Shown here: positions 56,844 through 64,000 of the stretch, piece by piece | How the letters are laid out: each line of letters opens with the position of its first letter | Position numbering within the stretch: the first letter of the stretch is position 1 | Origin: Bradyrhizobium huanghuaihaiense | GTDB taxonomy: Bacteria; Pseudomonadota; Alphaproteobacteria; Rhizobiales; Xanthobacteraceae | Assembly: GCF_007830635.1 (NCBI RefSeq) | Contig: NZ_VLLA01000001.1 | Coordinates: 343,868-407,867, forward strand | DNA: 64,000 bases | Direction of reading: 5' to 3' | Program-made: the position numbers and the translations under genes | The notes under the pieces: model-generated | Told to the model about the DNA's origin: nothing | The model's database searches: none | The model's input: only the letters and a program-made list of their open reading frames with translations

Positions 56844-57485
56844 ATGCAGGCCAAGGCCCCTCCCCAGGACCGGATCCTCGACGCCGCGATGCGCGTGTTC
56901 CGGCGCCACGGCTTCCGCCGCTCCTCGATCGAGCAGGCGGCGGAGGAAGCCGGACTGACGCGGCAGGCGCTCTATCATCACTTCGCCTCCAAGGAGGCGC
57001 TGTTTCGCGCCGTGCTCGAGCGGCTCTACGAGCAGGGGCTCGCTGCCGAAATCGCGGCGGCGAAGGCGGCGGAAGAAGCGGGCCTCGAGCTTGCCGACAT
57101 CCTGGTCGCCGAGATCGGCGCGCGAATGCAGTCGCTGCTCGCTTCGCTCAAGGACTCGCCCCATATCGAGGAGCTGTTTTCCGAGCACCTCGCGCAGGCG
57201 CGCGACCTCTACCAGAGCTATTCCAATCGTTTCGCCGACGAGATCGCAACCACGATCGCGCGGGTGTGCCGCAAGCGAAAGCTCACGCTCGAAAGCGGCG
57301 TCAGCGTGCGCGAGCTCGCGCGCTGCGTCGAGATGGCGATCCACGGCACCAAATCCGCTTTCCCTTCCATGCAGCCGATCGACGCGTTCCTGAAACAGCT
57401 CGAGACCATGCTGCGCATGCTGATCGCCGGCGCGATGGCGCCGTCCGGAAAGAAGTCCCTACGCAAAACGGGAGTTCGAGAATGA
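56844..57485 (+). CDS. TetR/AcrR family transcriptional regulator
   Basis: 213 aa. N-terminal HTH: RILDAAMRVFRRHGFRRSSI, EQAAEEAGLTRQALYHHFAS, KEALFRAVLERL. The C-terminal ligand domain has no family-specific marks. No ribosome site precedes ATG 56844. The stop overlaps the start of the molybdenum hydroxylase (ATGA), so it is in the same operon and probably regulates it; the effector could be the substrate aldehyde or heterocycle. Confidence 0.92.
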   Translation: MQAKAPPQDRILDAAMRVFRRHGFRRSSIEQAAEEAGLTRQALYHHFASKEALFRAVLERLYEQGLAAEIAAAKAAEEAGLELADILVAEIGARMQSLLASLKDSPHIEELFSEHLAQARDLYQSYSNRFADEIATTIARVCRKRKLTLESGVSVRELARCVEMAIHGTKSAFPSMQPIDAFLKQLETMLRMLIAGAMAPSGKKSLRKTGVRE

Positions 57486-60169
57486 CCACCACGACCATCA
57501 ATGGACGGCCTCTGGTGCTACCCGACGATCCGGATGCGCTCTTGATCGACGTGATCCGCGATGGCGGCCTCACCGGCACCAAACTCGTCTGCGGCTCCGG
57601 CGTCTGCGGCGCCTGCACCGTGCTGCTCGACGGCACGCCCGTCGTGAGCTGCCTGTTGCCGGCGCAGGCGGCCGCCGACAAATCGCTGACGACCATCGAG
57701 GGCGTCGGAGCAGCCGGATTGCATCCGGTGCAGAATGCGTTCATGGCGCACGACGCCCTGCAATGCGGCTTCTGCACGCCCGGCTTTGTCGTCGAAGCCA
57801 CCGCCTTCCATGACAGCTGGCGCGCGACCAAGGGCGCGGCGACACCCTCGCGCGAGGAGATCGCCGCCGCGCTATCGGGACATCTCTGCCGCTGCGGCGC
57901 CTATGAAGGCATCTATCGCGCCGTCGCCGAAGCATGCTCGGGCCGCTTCGACGGCAACGATCCCATCGCGCCGCGGCTGGAAGCCCGCGACAAGGTGACG
58001 GGACTGGCCCGCTACACAGTCGACATCCACCATGACGGCCAGCTCGAAGGCGTCATCCTGCGCGCGCACGTCGCGCATGCGAGGATCACCGGGCTTGATC
58101 TGGCGCCGGCGCGCGCCATTGCCGGTGTTGCCGCGGTCGTTCCGCTGCTCGACGATGACAACATGGTCCGCTTCGTGGGCGCACCGATTGCAGCCGTCGC
58201 GGCCAAGGATCGCCGCACCGCACTGAAGGCAATTGCCGCGATCAGCTTCAAGCCCGAGCCTTTGCCCGCAGTGATCGGGCTCGATGCAGCGCGACGCGAC
58301 GATGCGCCAGTCGTGTTCGAAAAGAAGGACCGCAAGCGTGCCGGCAACGTGTCCGAGGGCGCCGGCGGCGCTCCGGTGTCGTGGAAGGGCAATGTGCGCG
58401 GGCCTTCGGCGCCGTTCTCGCAAAAAGCCAAGCAGGCCAAGAGCTGGCTTGACGAGGCGCGCCAGCAACGCAATCCGCTGCTGGTAGAGGAAACTTTCCG
58501 CGTCTCGACGCAACAGCACGCAAGCCTCGAACCACATGCCGCCGTGGCCAGGTTCGATGGCGATCAGCTCACCGTGCACATCTCGACCCAGGCCATTCAC
58601 GAGAGCATGGAGAAGATCGCCAAGCGTTATGGCCTTCCGCACGACAAGGTGCGTGTGATCGCCGATCATGTCGGCGGCGGGTTCGGCTCCAAGGGCAGCG
58701 TTGGGCTGGAGACCATCGCCGCAATCGAGCTTGCGCGCGCCGCGAAGGCGCCGGTGCGTGTCGCCTTCGATCGTGAAGAGGAGCTTTCCGTCGCCGGCTA
58801 TCGTCCGGCCGCCGAGCTGAAGCTGTCCTTGCTGCCTTCGGCGGAAGGCCGCCTCAAGGCGCTGTCGCTCACCGCCCATGCCGATACCGGCGCCGCCGTG
58901 AACTCGCTGATCGCCGGCCTGGCGCGGCTGATCTATCCGGCCGAAGCAAAAGAGCTCGTCGACTTCGACGTGCTCAGCAATTTGCCGCCCGGCGCGCCGT
59001 TCCGCGGCCCCGGCGGTCCGCCGATGTCGTTTGCGCTGGAGCAGGCGGTCGACGAAGCGGCGTTGCGCATGAAGGTCGATCCGATCCAGTTGCGCAAGCG
59101 CTGGGATACTGATCCCAACCGCCAGCGGCTTTACGACTGGGCTGCCGGCCTCGACGTCTGGAAAAATCGCAAGCCGGCCGCCTCGCAGACCGGCCGCTAC
59201 CGGCGCGGCGTCGGCGTCGCCACCGGCTACTGGCTCTATCTCTGGCAGACCGGCTCCTCGGTCGAACTCGCGGTCAAGGGCGGCCGCATCGTCGCAAGCT
59301 GCGCGGTCCAGGATATCGGCACGGGCACGCGCAGCGTGATCGCGAACACCGTCGCGAAGGCGTTCGATCTCGAGCCGCAGGATGTGGAAGTTCGCATCGG
59401 CCGCTCCAACCTGCCGCCCGGACCGGGCTCCGGCGGCAGCCGCGTCACCGCCTCGGTGGTGCCGCCGACTTTACTCGCCATCGACAAGCTGAAAACGGAA
59501 ATCAAGCGCACCGCGTCTCGCACACCTGCTCCGGGCTCGAACGCGCCGTGGCGCGAGATGATCGCGGCGTCTCCCGACATCGCCGTGTCGGCGAGACGCC
59601 AGGAGGACGGCAAGCCGCCGCCCGGCGTGAGGCCCGCGCTGCACGAGGCGGGCATCATGGGCCGGGTGTTCGGTTGGGTGCTGCGTCTGATGAACCACAT
59701 GGTGGTCGGCGCCGGCGTGCCGAGCTCGGTGCAGGTGATGGAAGTCGAGGTCGATACCTGGCTCGGCCATGTTCGCGTGCTCAACGCCTATACGGGCCTT
59801 GCTATCGGCAAGCTCGCGGCGCCGACGCTGGCGCGAAGCCAAGCCGCAGGCGCGGTGATCCAGGGCATCGGCTACGCACTCTATGAGACGCGGGAGACCG
59901 ATCCTCTCAGCGGTCACATCCTGAGCGGCAGCATGGAGGATTACCGCATTCCGGGGATTGCCGACATGCCGAAACTGGACGTGCATTTCGACGAGGCCGG
60001 TTTCGAGCATGTGCCGGGCGGCAGCGTCGGCATCGGCGAAGTCGCGACCGTGCCGACCTCGCCCGCGATCGCTAACGCCATTCGCGATGCGATCGGCGTG
60101 AGACTGACTGAAATTCCGTTCCGGCCCGATCGTCTGGTGGCCGCGCTGAAAGGGAGGGATGCAGCATGA
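57482..60169 (+). CDS. Molybdenum hydroxylase: fused 2Fe-2S and molybdopterin-binding subunit
   Basis: 895 aa from ATG 57482. Residues 1-155 are a xanthine-oxidase-family iron-sulfur subunit: plant-type cluster Cys37, 42, 45, 57 (CGSGVCGACTVLLDG) and second cluster Cys94, 97, 135, 137 (CGFCTPG, HLCRCGAYEG). From about 160 on is the molybdopterin subunit: VGGGFGSKG, APFRGPGGPPMSFALEQAVD, GSGGSRVTAS and the catalytic-Glu region SVGIGEVATVPTSPAIANAI. The family hydroxylates aldehydes or N-heterocycles. The small and Mo subunits are usually separate genes; here they are one chain, with the FAD subunit next. Substrate unknown. Confidence 0.93.
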   Translation: MTTTTINGRPLVLPDDPDALLIDVIRDGGLTGTKLVCGSGVCGACTVLLDGTPVVSCLLPAQAAADKSLTTIEGVGAAGLHPVQNAFMAHDALQCGFCTPGFVVEATAFHDSWRATKGAATPSREEIAAALSGHLCRCGAYEGIYRAVAEACSGRFDGNDPIAPRLEARDKVTGLARYTVDIHHDGQLEGVILRAHVAHARITGLDLAPARAIAGVAAVVPLLDDDNMVRFVGAPIAAVAAKDRRTALKAIAAISFKPEPLPAVIGLDAARRDDAPVVFEKKDRKRAGNVSEGAGGAPVSWKGNVRGPSAPFSQKAKQAKSWLDEARQQRNPLLVEETFRVSTQQHASLEPHAAVARFDGDQLTVHISTQAIHESMEKIAKRYGLPHDKVRVIADHVGGGFGSKGSVGLETIAAIELARAAKAPVRVAFDREEELSVAGYRPAAELKLSLLPSAEGRLKALSLTAHADTGAAVNSLIAGLARLIYPAEAKELVDFDVLSNLPPGAPFRGPGGPPMSFALEQAVDEAALRMKVDPIQLRKRWDTDPNRQRLYDWAAGLDVWKNRKPAASQTGRYRRGVGVATGYWLYLWQTGSSVELAVKGGRIVASCAVQDIGTGTRSVIANTVAKAFDLEPQDVEVRIGRSNLPPGPGSGGSRVTASVVPPTLLAIDKLKTEIKRTASRTPAPGSNAPWREMIAASPDIAVSARRQEDGKPPPGVRPALHEAGIMGRVFGWVLRLMNHMVVGAGVPSSVQVMEVEVDTWLGHVRVLNAYTGLAIGKLAAPTLARSQAAGAVIQGIGYALYETRETDPLSGHILSGSMEDYRIPGIADMPKLDVHFDEAGFEHVPGGSVGIGEVATVPTSPAIANAIRDAIGVRLTEIPFRPDRLVAALKGRDAA

Positions 60170-61098
60170 GCGTCGCCGTCATGACCGCCAAGCCTGCGCC
60201 CGAATTCCGCGCCGGAGGCACCGACCTCAGCGAACGACGCCGCAGCGGCGTGTCGCAGGGAATGCTGATCGATATCTCGGGCAGCGGCAACAAGGCGATC
60301 ACCTGGGACGCCGACGGAGCAGCCCAGATCGGCGCGCTGACCACCATCGCCACGATCGCGACGGACGCGCGCATCGCCGCCGCCTATCCCGGTATTGGGG
60401 CGAGCGCGCAAGGCCTCGCCACGCCACAGGTGCGCCAGGTTGCAACGCTCGGCGGCAATCTCGCGCAGCGTTCACGCTGCTGGTATTTCCGCCGGGCCGA
60501 CATCGATTGCCTGAAGAAAGGCGGCAGCACCTGCCCTGCCCGGTCTGGCAATCATCTCTATGGCGTCGCCTTCGATCTTGGCCCGTGCGTCGCGCCGCAT
60601 CCCTCAACCATGGCGGCGGCTCTGCTCGCCTATGATGCGACCATCGCCACGAACCGGCGTAGCGGACTCTCGATCACGGATCTGCTCGGCGATGGCTCGG
60701 TCTCGCACGCCGACCATACACTCGCCGAAGGCGAGATGATCAAGAGCATTGCGCTTCCTGCTCCGCTTGAGCGTGAGCGTGCGTCCTACAAGCGCGCGGT
60801 CAGCCGGACCTATGCGGAATGGCCGCTGGTGGAGCTCTGCGCCCGCGTTGTGATCGCCGGCGGCAAGTTCCAGCTCGTGCGTCTCGCTGCAGGCGGCGTC
60901 GCGCCCGTGCCGCTTCGCCTCACCGCGGTGGAAGTCCAGCTCAGTGGCAAGATTGCCAATGCGGCATCGATCGCAGAAGCGGCGAAAGCGGCGAGCTGGG
61001 GTGCCAAACCATTGCCGATGACGGCCTACAAGCTCGATCTTCTGCAAGGGCTGGTGCGCGACGTGCTGGAGCGGCTTTCGGACGAACTAACCACCTGA
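60166..61098 (+). CDS. FAD-binding subunit of the molybdenum hydroxylase, with a probable 4Fe-4S insert
   Basis: 310 aa, overlapping the Mo subunit by 4 nt (ATGA). CO-dehydrogenase flavoprotein fold: FRAGGTDLSERRRSG for FAD, VRQVATLGGNLAQRSRC for the second FAD loop, and HPSTMAAALLAYDATI. Four cysteines at 105, 115, 123 and 141 lie in the loop where PaoB (YagS) and HcrB bind an extra 4Fe-4S cluster. So the complex most likely is a PaoABC-type aldehyde or aromatic oxidoreductase. It also ends convergent and overlapping with the acyl-CoA synthetase (61087-61098). Confidence 0.9.
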   Translation: MSVAVMTAKPAPEFRAGGTDLSERRRSGVSQGMLIDISGSGNKAITWDADGAAQIGALTTIATIATDARIAAAYPGIGASAQGLATPQVRQVATLGGNLAQRSRCWYFRRADIDCLKKGGSTCPARSGNHLYGVAFDLGPCVAPHPSTMAAALLAYDATIATNRRSGLSITDLLGDGSVSHADHTLAEGEMIKSIALPAPLERERASYKRAVSRTYAEWPLVELCARVVIAGGKFQLVRLAAGGVAPVPLRLTAVEVQLSGKIANAASIAEAAKAASWGAKPLPMTAYKLDLLQGLVRDVLERLSDELTT

Positions 61099-62625
61099 GC
61101 GACCCGCCAGCCGCACACGGATATCCGGCTTCAGCACCTTGCCGACCTTGGAGCGGGGCAGATCGTCCCAGACTTCGATCTGCTTCGGTGTCTTGACGCT
61201 GCCGATCCGCTGCTTGACGAAGGCCGCCAGCGCCGTCGCGTCGACGCTTTGGCCGGCGCGGGGCTGCACCACGGCGACGATCCGCTCCCCCCATTTCTCG
61301 TCCGCCAGCCCGATCACGGCGCAATCCTGCACCGCTTCATGCGCCCGCAGCGCGTTCTCGACCTCGATCGAGTAGACATTGAACCCGCCGGTGATGATCA
61401 TGTCCTTGGCGCGATCGACGATATAGAGGTAGCCGTCGTCGTCGATGTAGCCGATGTCTCCGGTGTGGTGCCAGCCATGCGCGGAGGCCTCCGCCGTGGC
61501 CTCGGGATTTTTGTAATAGCCTTCCATCACCAGCGAGCCGCGGACCACGATCTCGCCGCGTGCGCCGGTCGGCAGCAAATTGCCGTCGCCATCCATGATG
61601 CCGGCCTGCACCAGCGGACTGATCCGCCCGGCCGAAGCGAGGCGCTCCATCGCGATCGTGCCGTCGGCATTGTAGTGCTCGCTAGGTGCCATCATCGAGA
61701 TCATCATCGGCGCTTCGGTCTGGCCGAACAACTGCGCCATCGGCCCGATACGCTGGAGCGCCTCCGCAAGCCGCGCGGCCGAGATCGGCGCAGCGCCGTA
61801 CCAGAAGCATTGCAACGACCCGAGCTTCGCGGAGTCGAGCTTGGGATGATCGAGCAGCATGTAGATCACGGTCGGCGGCAGGAATGTGTGCGTGACGCGG
61901 TAGCGCTCGATCAGATCGAGGAATTCGGCGATGTCGGGGTGATGCATGATCACGATGCGACCGCCGAGTGCCATGATCGGGAAACACAGCACGCCGGCCG
62001 CGTGGGTCAACGGCGCGAGCGCGAGATAGACCGGACGGCCCTTGAAGGGATAGCCCATCAGCGTCAGTGCCGTCATGGCCTCGATGTTGCGGCCCGACAG
62101 CATGACGCCCTTCGGCTTGCCGGTGGTGCCGCCGGTGCCGGGAATCATCGCGAGATCGTCGACCGTCTCGTGTTGATAATGGTCGTCGGCGAGGTCGGCG
62201 AGCCAGCTGTCGAACGAGGGCGCGAAGGGTAACTCAGCATCGAGGCAGACGAGACCGCGCAACTTCGGCAGCTCTGCACGCACCGCCTCGACCATCGGCG
62301 CGAAGCTTGAATGAAACAGCAGCAGGCTGCAGTCGAATTGGTCGAGGATGATCCGGTTTTCGGCCGCCTCGTTGCGCGGATTGATCGGGCACCAGACCGA
62401 GCCGGCGCGGGAAATGCCGAACACGCAGGCAAACGCGACCGGATCGTTGCCGGAGAGGATTGCGACCTTCTCGCCGGGCGCGATGCCCGATCGGTCGAGC
62501 CCGCGCGCGATGCGATAGCTAAGCTGCTGCACCTCGCCATAGCTGAGTTCGCGTCCATCCATGGTAAGGCACGGCGCATCGGGGCCGAGCGAGGCACCTT
62601 TGTCGAGATAGTCGATGAAGCGCAT
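61087..62625 (-). CDS. AMP-dependent acyl-CoA synthetase / ligase
   Basis: 512 aa from ATG 62625 (MRFIDYLDKGASLG). Activates a carboxylic acid to an acyl-AMP and then the CoA thioester. P-loop-like A3 motif MIPGTGGTTGKPKGVMLSG, A5 WYGAAPISAARL, LFGQTEAPMMISMM, A7 HTGDIGYIDDDGYLYIVDR, A8 KDMIITGGFNVYSIEVENAL, and the A10 lysine region LPRSKVGKVLKPD. The fatty or aromatic acid is undetermined. Same strand as the next two genes, so a small catabolic cluster is plausible. Confidence 0.92.
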   Translation of the reverse strand: MRFIDYLDKGASLGPDAPCLTMDGRELSYGEVQQLSYRIARGLDRSGIAPGEKVAILSGNDPVAFACVFGISRAGSVWCPINPRNEAAENRIILDQFDCSLLLFHSSFAPMVEAVRAELPKLRGLVCLDAELPFAPSFDSWLADLADDHYQHETVDDLAMIPGTGGTTGKPKGVMLSGRNIEAMTALTLMGYPFKGRPVYLALAPLTHAAGVLCFPIMALGGRIVIMHHPDIAEFLDLIERYRVTHTFLPPTVIYMLLDHPKLDSAKLGSLQCFWYGAAPISAARLAEALQRIGPMAQLFGQTEAPMMISMMAPSEHYNADGTIAMERLASAGRISPLVQAGIMDGDGNLLPTGARGEIVVRGSLVMEGYYKNPEATAEASAHGWHHTGDIGYIDDDGYLYIVDRAKDMIITGGFNVYSIEVENALRAHEAVQDCAVIGLADEKWGERIVAVVQPRAGQSVDATALAAFVKQRIGSVKTPKQIEVWDDLPRSKVGKVLKPDIRVRLAGRSGG

Positions 62626-62681
62626 ATCAACACCCGAAGTGGCAGTGGGTGACGCGGAGGACCGCGCCACCCACGATTGAC

Positions 62682-63812
62682 TTAATCGTGCACGGTCAGA
62701 ACCGGCTTACTGACCAGCCCGAAGCTGCGCAGCTGGCCGAGCAGTTCGTGGTGACCGAAGGCCTGGCAACCGGAGGCGAAGCCCACGCGCCTGGGCGGCT
62801 GCTGCAGCAAGTGTGCGGCGGCATAGGCCTGCAGCAAGCCGGTCTGCTTGTAATTGCTGTTGCCGTTGATGACGCAGTGCGCGCGCCCCAACGGGCCGGA
62901 GGCATGCACCGAATCCATCGACTTGTTGACACGCGGGTTCTCGCGCGGCGGCATGGTGTTCATCACACCGGCGGCGGTTTGCGCCAACGCGGCGTAGCGG
63001 TCGTCGGGGTTCATGTCCTTGGTCGCCTCCAGCGCGGCGGCGACGATCTGCGGCACGCCCAGCATCAGCGCGCGGTTGAACACACCGCCCAGCACCTTCA
63101 CGTTGGCCACGCGCGGATCGCGCTTGAACCACACCGGGTGCGAGGTGCCGCCCCAGGGCAGCGCCAGCGCCAGCTCGTGCTGGCCGGGGATCGCGAGGTT
63201 GTAGAGGCCGGCATCGGGTTGATGCTCGACATACTTGTTCTGCTCCAGGTAGTAGGCCTTGGCCATCGCGGCATTGACCAGGATAGTCTGCGTCGAGGCG
63301 ATGGTCGGACTGCCGCCCCAGAACACGGCGATATCAAGCGTGTCGAGGCCGGGCGTCTCCAGGCAGAGCTGGGCGGCGATCTCGCCGGTGGTGTACATCT
63401 GCGCGATGCCCGGCGCCAGCAGCAGGCCGGCATTGGCGAACTTCGTGCCCCACTCCTGCTCGAGCGTGATCAGCCAGTCCTGCTCGCCCGTGGTGTCGGT
63501 GTAGTGGCATCTGGAAGCCCAACAGGCTTGCACCACCTCGCCGCCGAACCTGGCGAACGGGCCTACTGTGTTGAGCACCACTGAGGCGCCGTTGAACAAC
63601 TCCGTCAGCGCGCTCACGGTGTGCGGCACTTCCACCACCTCGAAGTCGGCGGTCTCGATGCCGGCCACGTTCGCCTTCATTGCGGCGTTGAGCTTCTCGG
63701 CGCTGCGGCCGGCGGCGATGAACGGGATGTTGTACTCACGCAGATATTCGCAGACCAGGCGGCCGGTGTAGCCGGACGCGCCATAGACGATGACGGGCTT
63801 CTTCGCACTCAT
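62682..63812 (-). CDS. Saccharopine dehydrogenase-like NAD(P)-binding protein
   Basis: 376 aa. N-terminal Rossmann motif VIVYGASGYTGRLVCEYL and AGRSAEKLNAA, followed by VVLNTVGPFARFGGEVVQAC and HYTDTTGEQDW, the block shared by saccharopine dehydrogenase-like and trans-acting enoyl reductase families. The C-terminal half (LPWGGTSHPVWFKRDPRVAN, GPLGRAHCVINGNSNYKQTG) I cannot assign to a known reaction. Likely an oxidoreductase acting with the neighbouring acyl-CoA ligase and SDR, by context only. Confidence 0.85.
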   Translation of the reverse strand: MSAKKPVIVYGASGYTGRLVCEYLREYNIPFIAAGRSAEKLNAAMKANVAGIETADFEVVEVPHTVSALTELFNGASVVLNTVGPFARFGGEVVQACWASRCHYTDTTGEQDWLITLEQEWGTKFANAGLLLAPGIAQMYTTGEIAAQLCLETPGLDTLDIAVFWGGSPTIASTQTILVNAAMAKAYYLEQNKYVEHQPDAGLYNLAIPGQHELALALPWGGTSHPVWFKRDPRVANVKVLGGVFNRALMLGVPQIVAAALEATKDMNPDDRYAALAQTAAGVMNTMPPRENPRVNKSMDSVHASGPLGRAHCVINGNSNYKQTGLLQAYAAAHLLQQPPRRVGFASGCQAFGHHELLGQLRSFGLVSKPVLTVHD

Positions 63813-63846
63813 AGCGTTCCTCCGAAATGTTTGTTGTCAGGTTCTG

Positions 63847-64000
63847 CTACATGCCCATGCCGCCATCGACCGGCAGTCCGATGCCGGTGATGAAGCGCGC
63901 CTCGTTCGAGCACAGGAACACCACGGCATCGCCAATGTCCGTGACCTCGGCGAGACGGCCGAGCGGGGTTTGCTCCACCACCGAGCCGACCGCGGCGTTG
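63847..64000 (-). CDS. Short-chain dehydrogenase/reductase (C-terminal end; continues past window)
   Basis: The last 50 codons of a minus-strand gene ending TAG at 63847. The fragment reads ...TPLGRLAEVTDIGDAVVFL-CSNEARFITGIGLPVDGGMGM in two pieces: PLGR-x-E...AVVFLCS...FITG-x-x-PVDGG is the classical SDR C-terminus. The catalytic Tyr-Lys and nucleotide motif are outside. 34 bp upstream of the saccharopine-dehydrogenase-like gene, so probably the same operon. Confidence 0.9.
   Translation of the reverse strand, partial: NAAVGSVVEQTPLGRLAEVTDIGDAVVFLCSNEARFITGIGLPVDGGMGM

Overview
The window looks like an ordinary, gene-dense piece of chromosome from an alphaproteobacterium of the Bradyrhizobium / Rhodopseudomonas group. 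I base this on four things: high GC with NNC/NNG-biased codons; an Irr-type Fur protein whose heme regulatory motif has its cysteine at residue 29, next to a promoter carrying TGCATC repeats; a ROSE-type RNA thermometer in front of an hsp20 gene; and several families of GC-rich palindromic intergenic repeats. I saw no phage, IS element, CRISPR array or conjugation genes.

Layout. 1-2.6 kb: the 5' part of katG (cut by the window edge), divergent from oxyR. 2.6-5.7 kb: GNAT, two tandem secreted paralogs of unknown function, a glutathione transferase. 5.8-9.3 kb: fabA-fabB-fabI (minus) divergent from irr. 9.5-16.6 kb: SH3-domain protein, D-2-hydroxyacid dehydrogenase, ThiF/MoeB-like protein, a frameshifted protease-like gene, gamma-glutamyltransferase, an orphan ParA ATPase. 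16.8-22.1 kb: mutM divergent from ubiE-ubiB-coaBC-dut. 22.5-27.8 kb: a DivL-like pseudo-histidine kinase, a TsaE-sugar kinase fusion, a PilZ protein and MurU. 28-35 kb: addB-addA-trxA. 35-43 kb (minus): metallophosphoesterase, then trpF-trpB-trpA, accD-folC, lapA-like, ihfB, sppA. 43.4-47.4 kb (minus): aroA-cmk-rpsA. 47.5-50.9 kb: FYDLN protein, tRNA-Ala(GGC), GIY-YIG protein, ohrR/ohr, CoA-transferase. 51.4-55.6 kb: ugpBAEC behind a Pho-box-like site. 55.8-56.6 kb: hsp20-DUF1150 behind a ROSE thermometer. 56.8-64 kb: TetR, a three-cofactor molybdenum hydroxylase, an acyl-CoA synthetase, a saccharopine-dehydrogenase-like protein and the end of an SDR.

Genes that work together: katG/oxyR and ohr/ohrR are two peroxide defence pairs (H2O2 and organic hydroperoxides). 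fabA, fabB and fabI cover unsaturated fatty acid synthesis and elongation. The TsaE-kinase fusion and MurU could supply UDP-MurNAc from recycled wall sugars. AddAB is the recombinational end-processing nuclease. UgpBAEC imports glycerol-3-phosphate, probably under phosphate control.

The most unusual object is coaBC at 20186-21634. It carries an N-terminal FitA/Arc-like ribbon-helix-helix domain, and two near-perfect palindromes sharing a TGATWGC half-site lie just upstream of its start. This suggests a coenzyme A biosynthetic enzyme that could bind its own promoter. Its CoaC half also lacks a cysteine where E. coli has the catalytic Cys158. Other points worth attention are the tyrosine in the DivL phospho-acceptor position, the ROSE hairpin with an RpoH-like promoter, the GIY-YIG gene and repeat abutting tRNA-Ala, and a protease-like gene with both a frameshift and a missing catalytic histidine.
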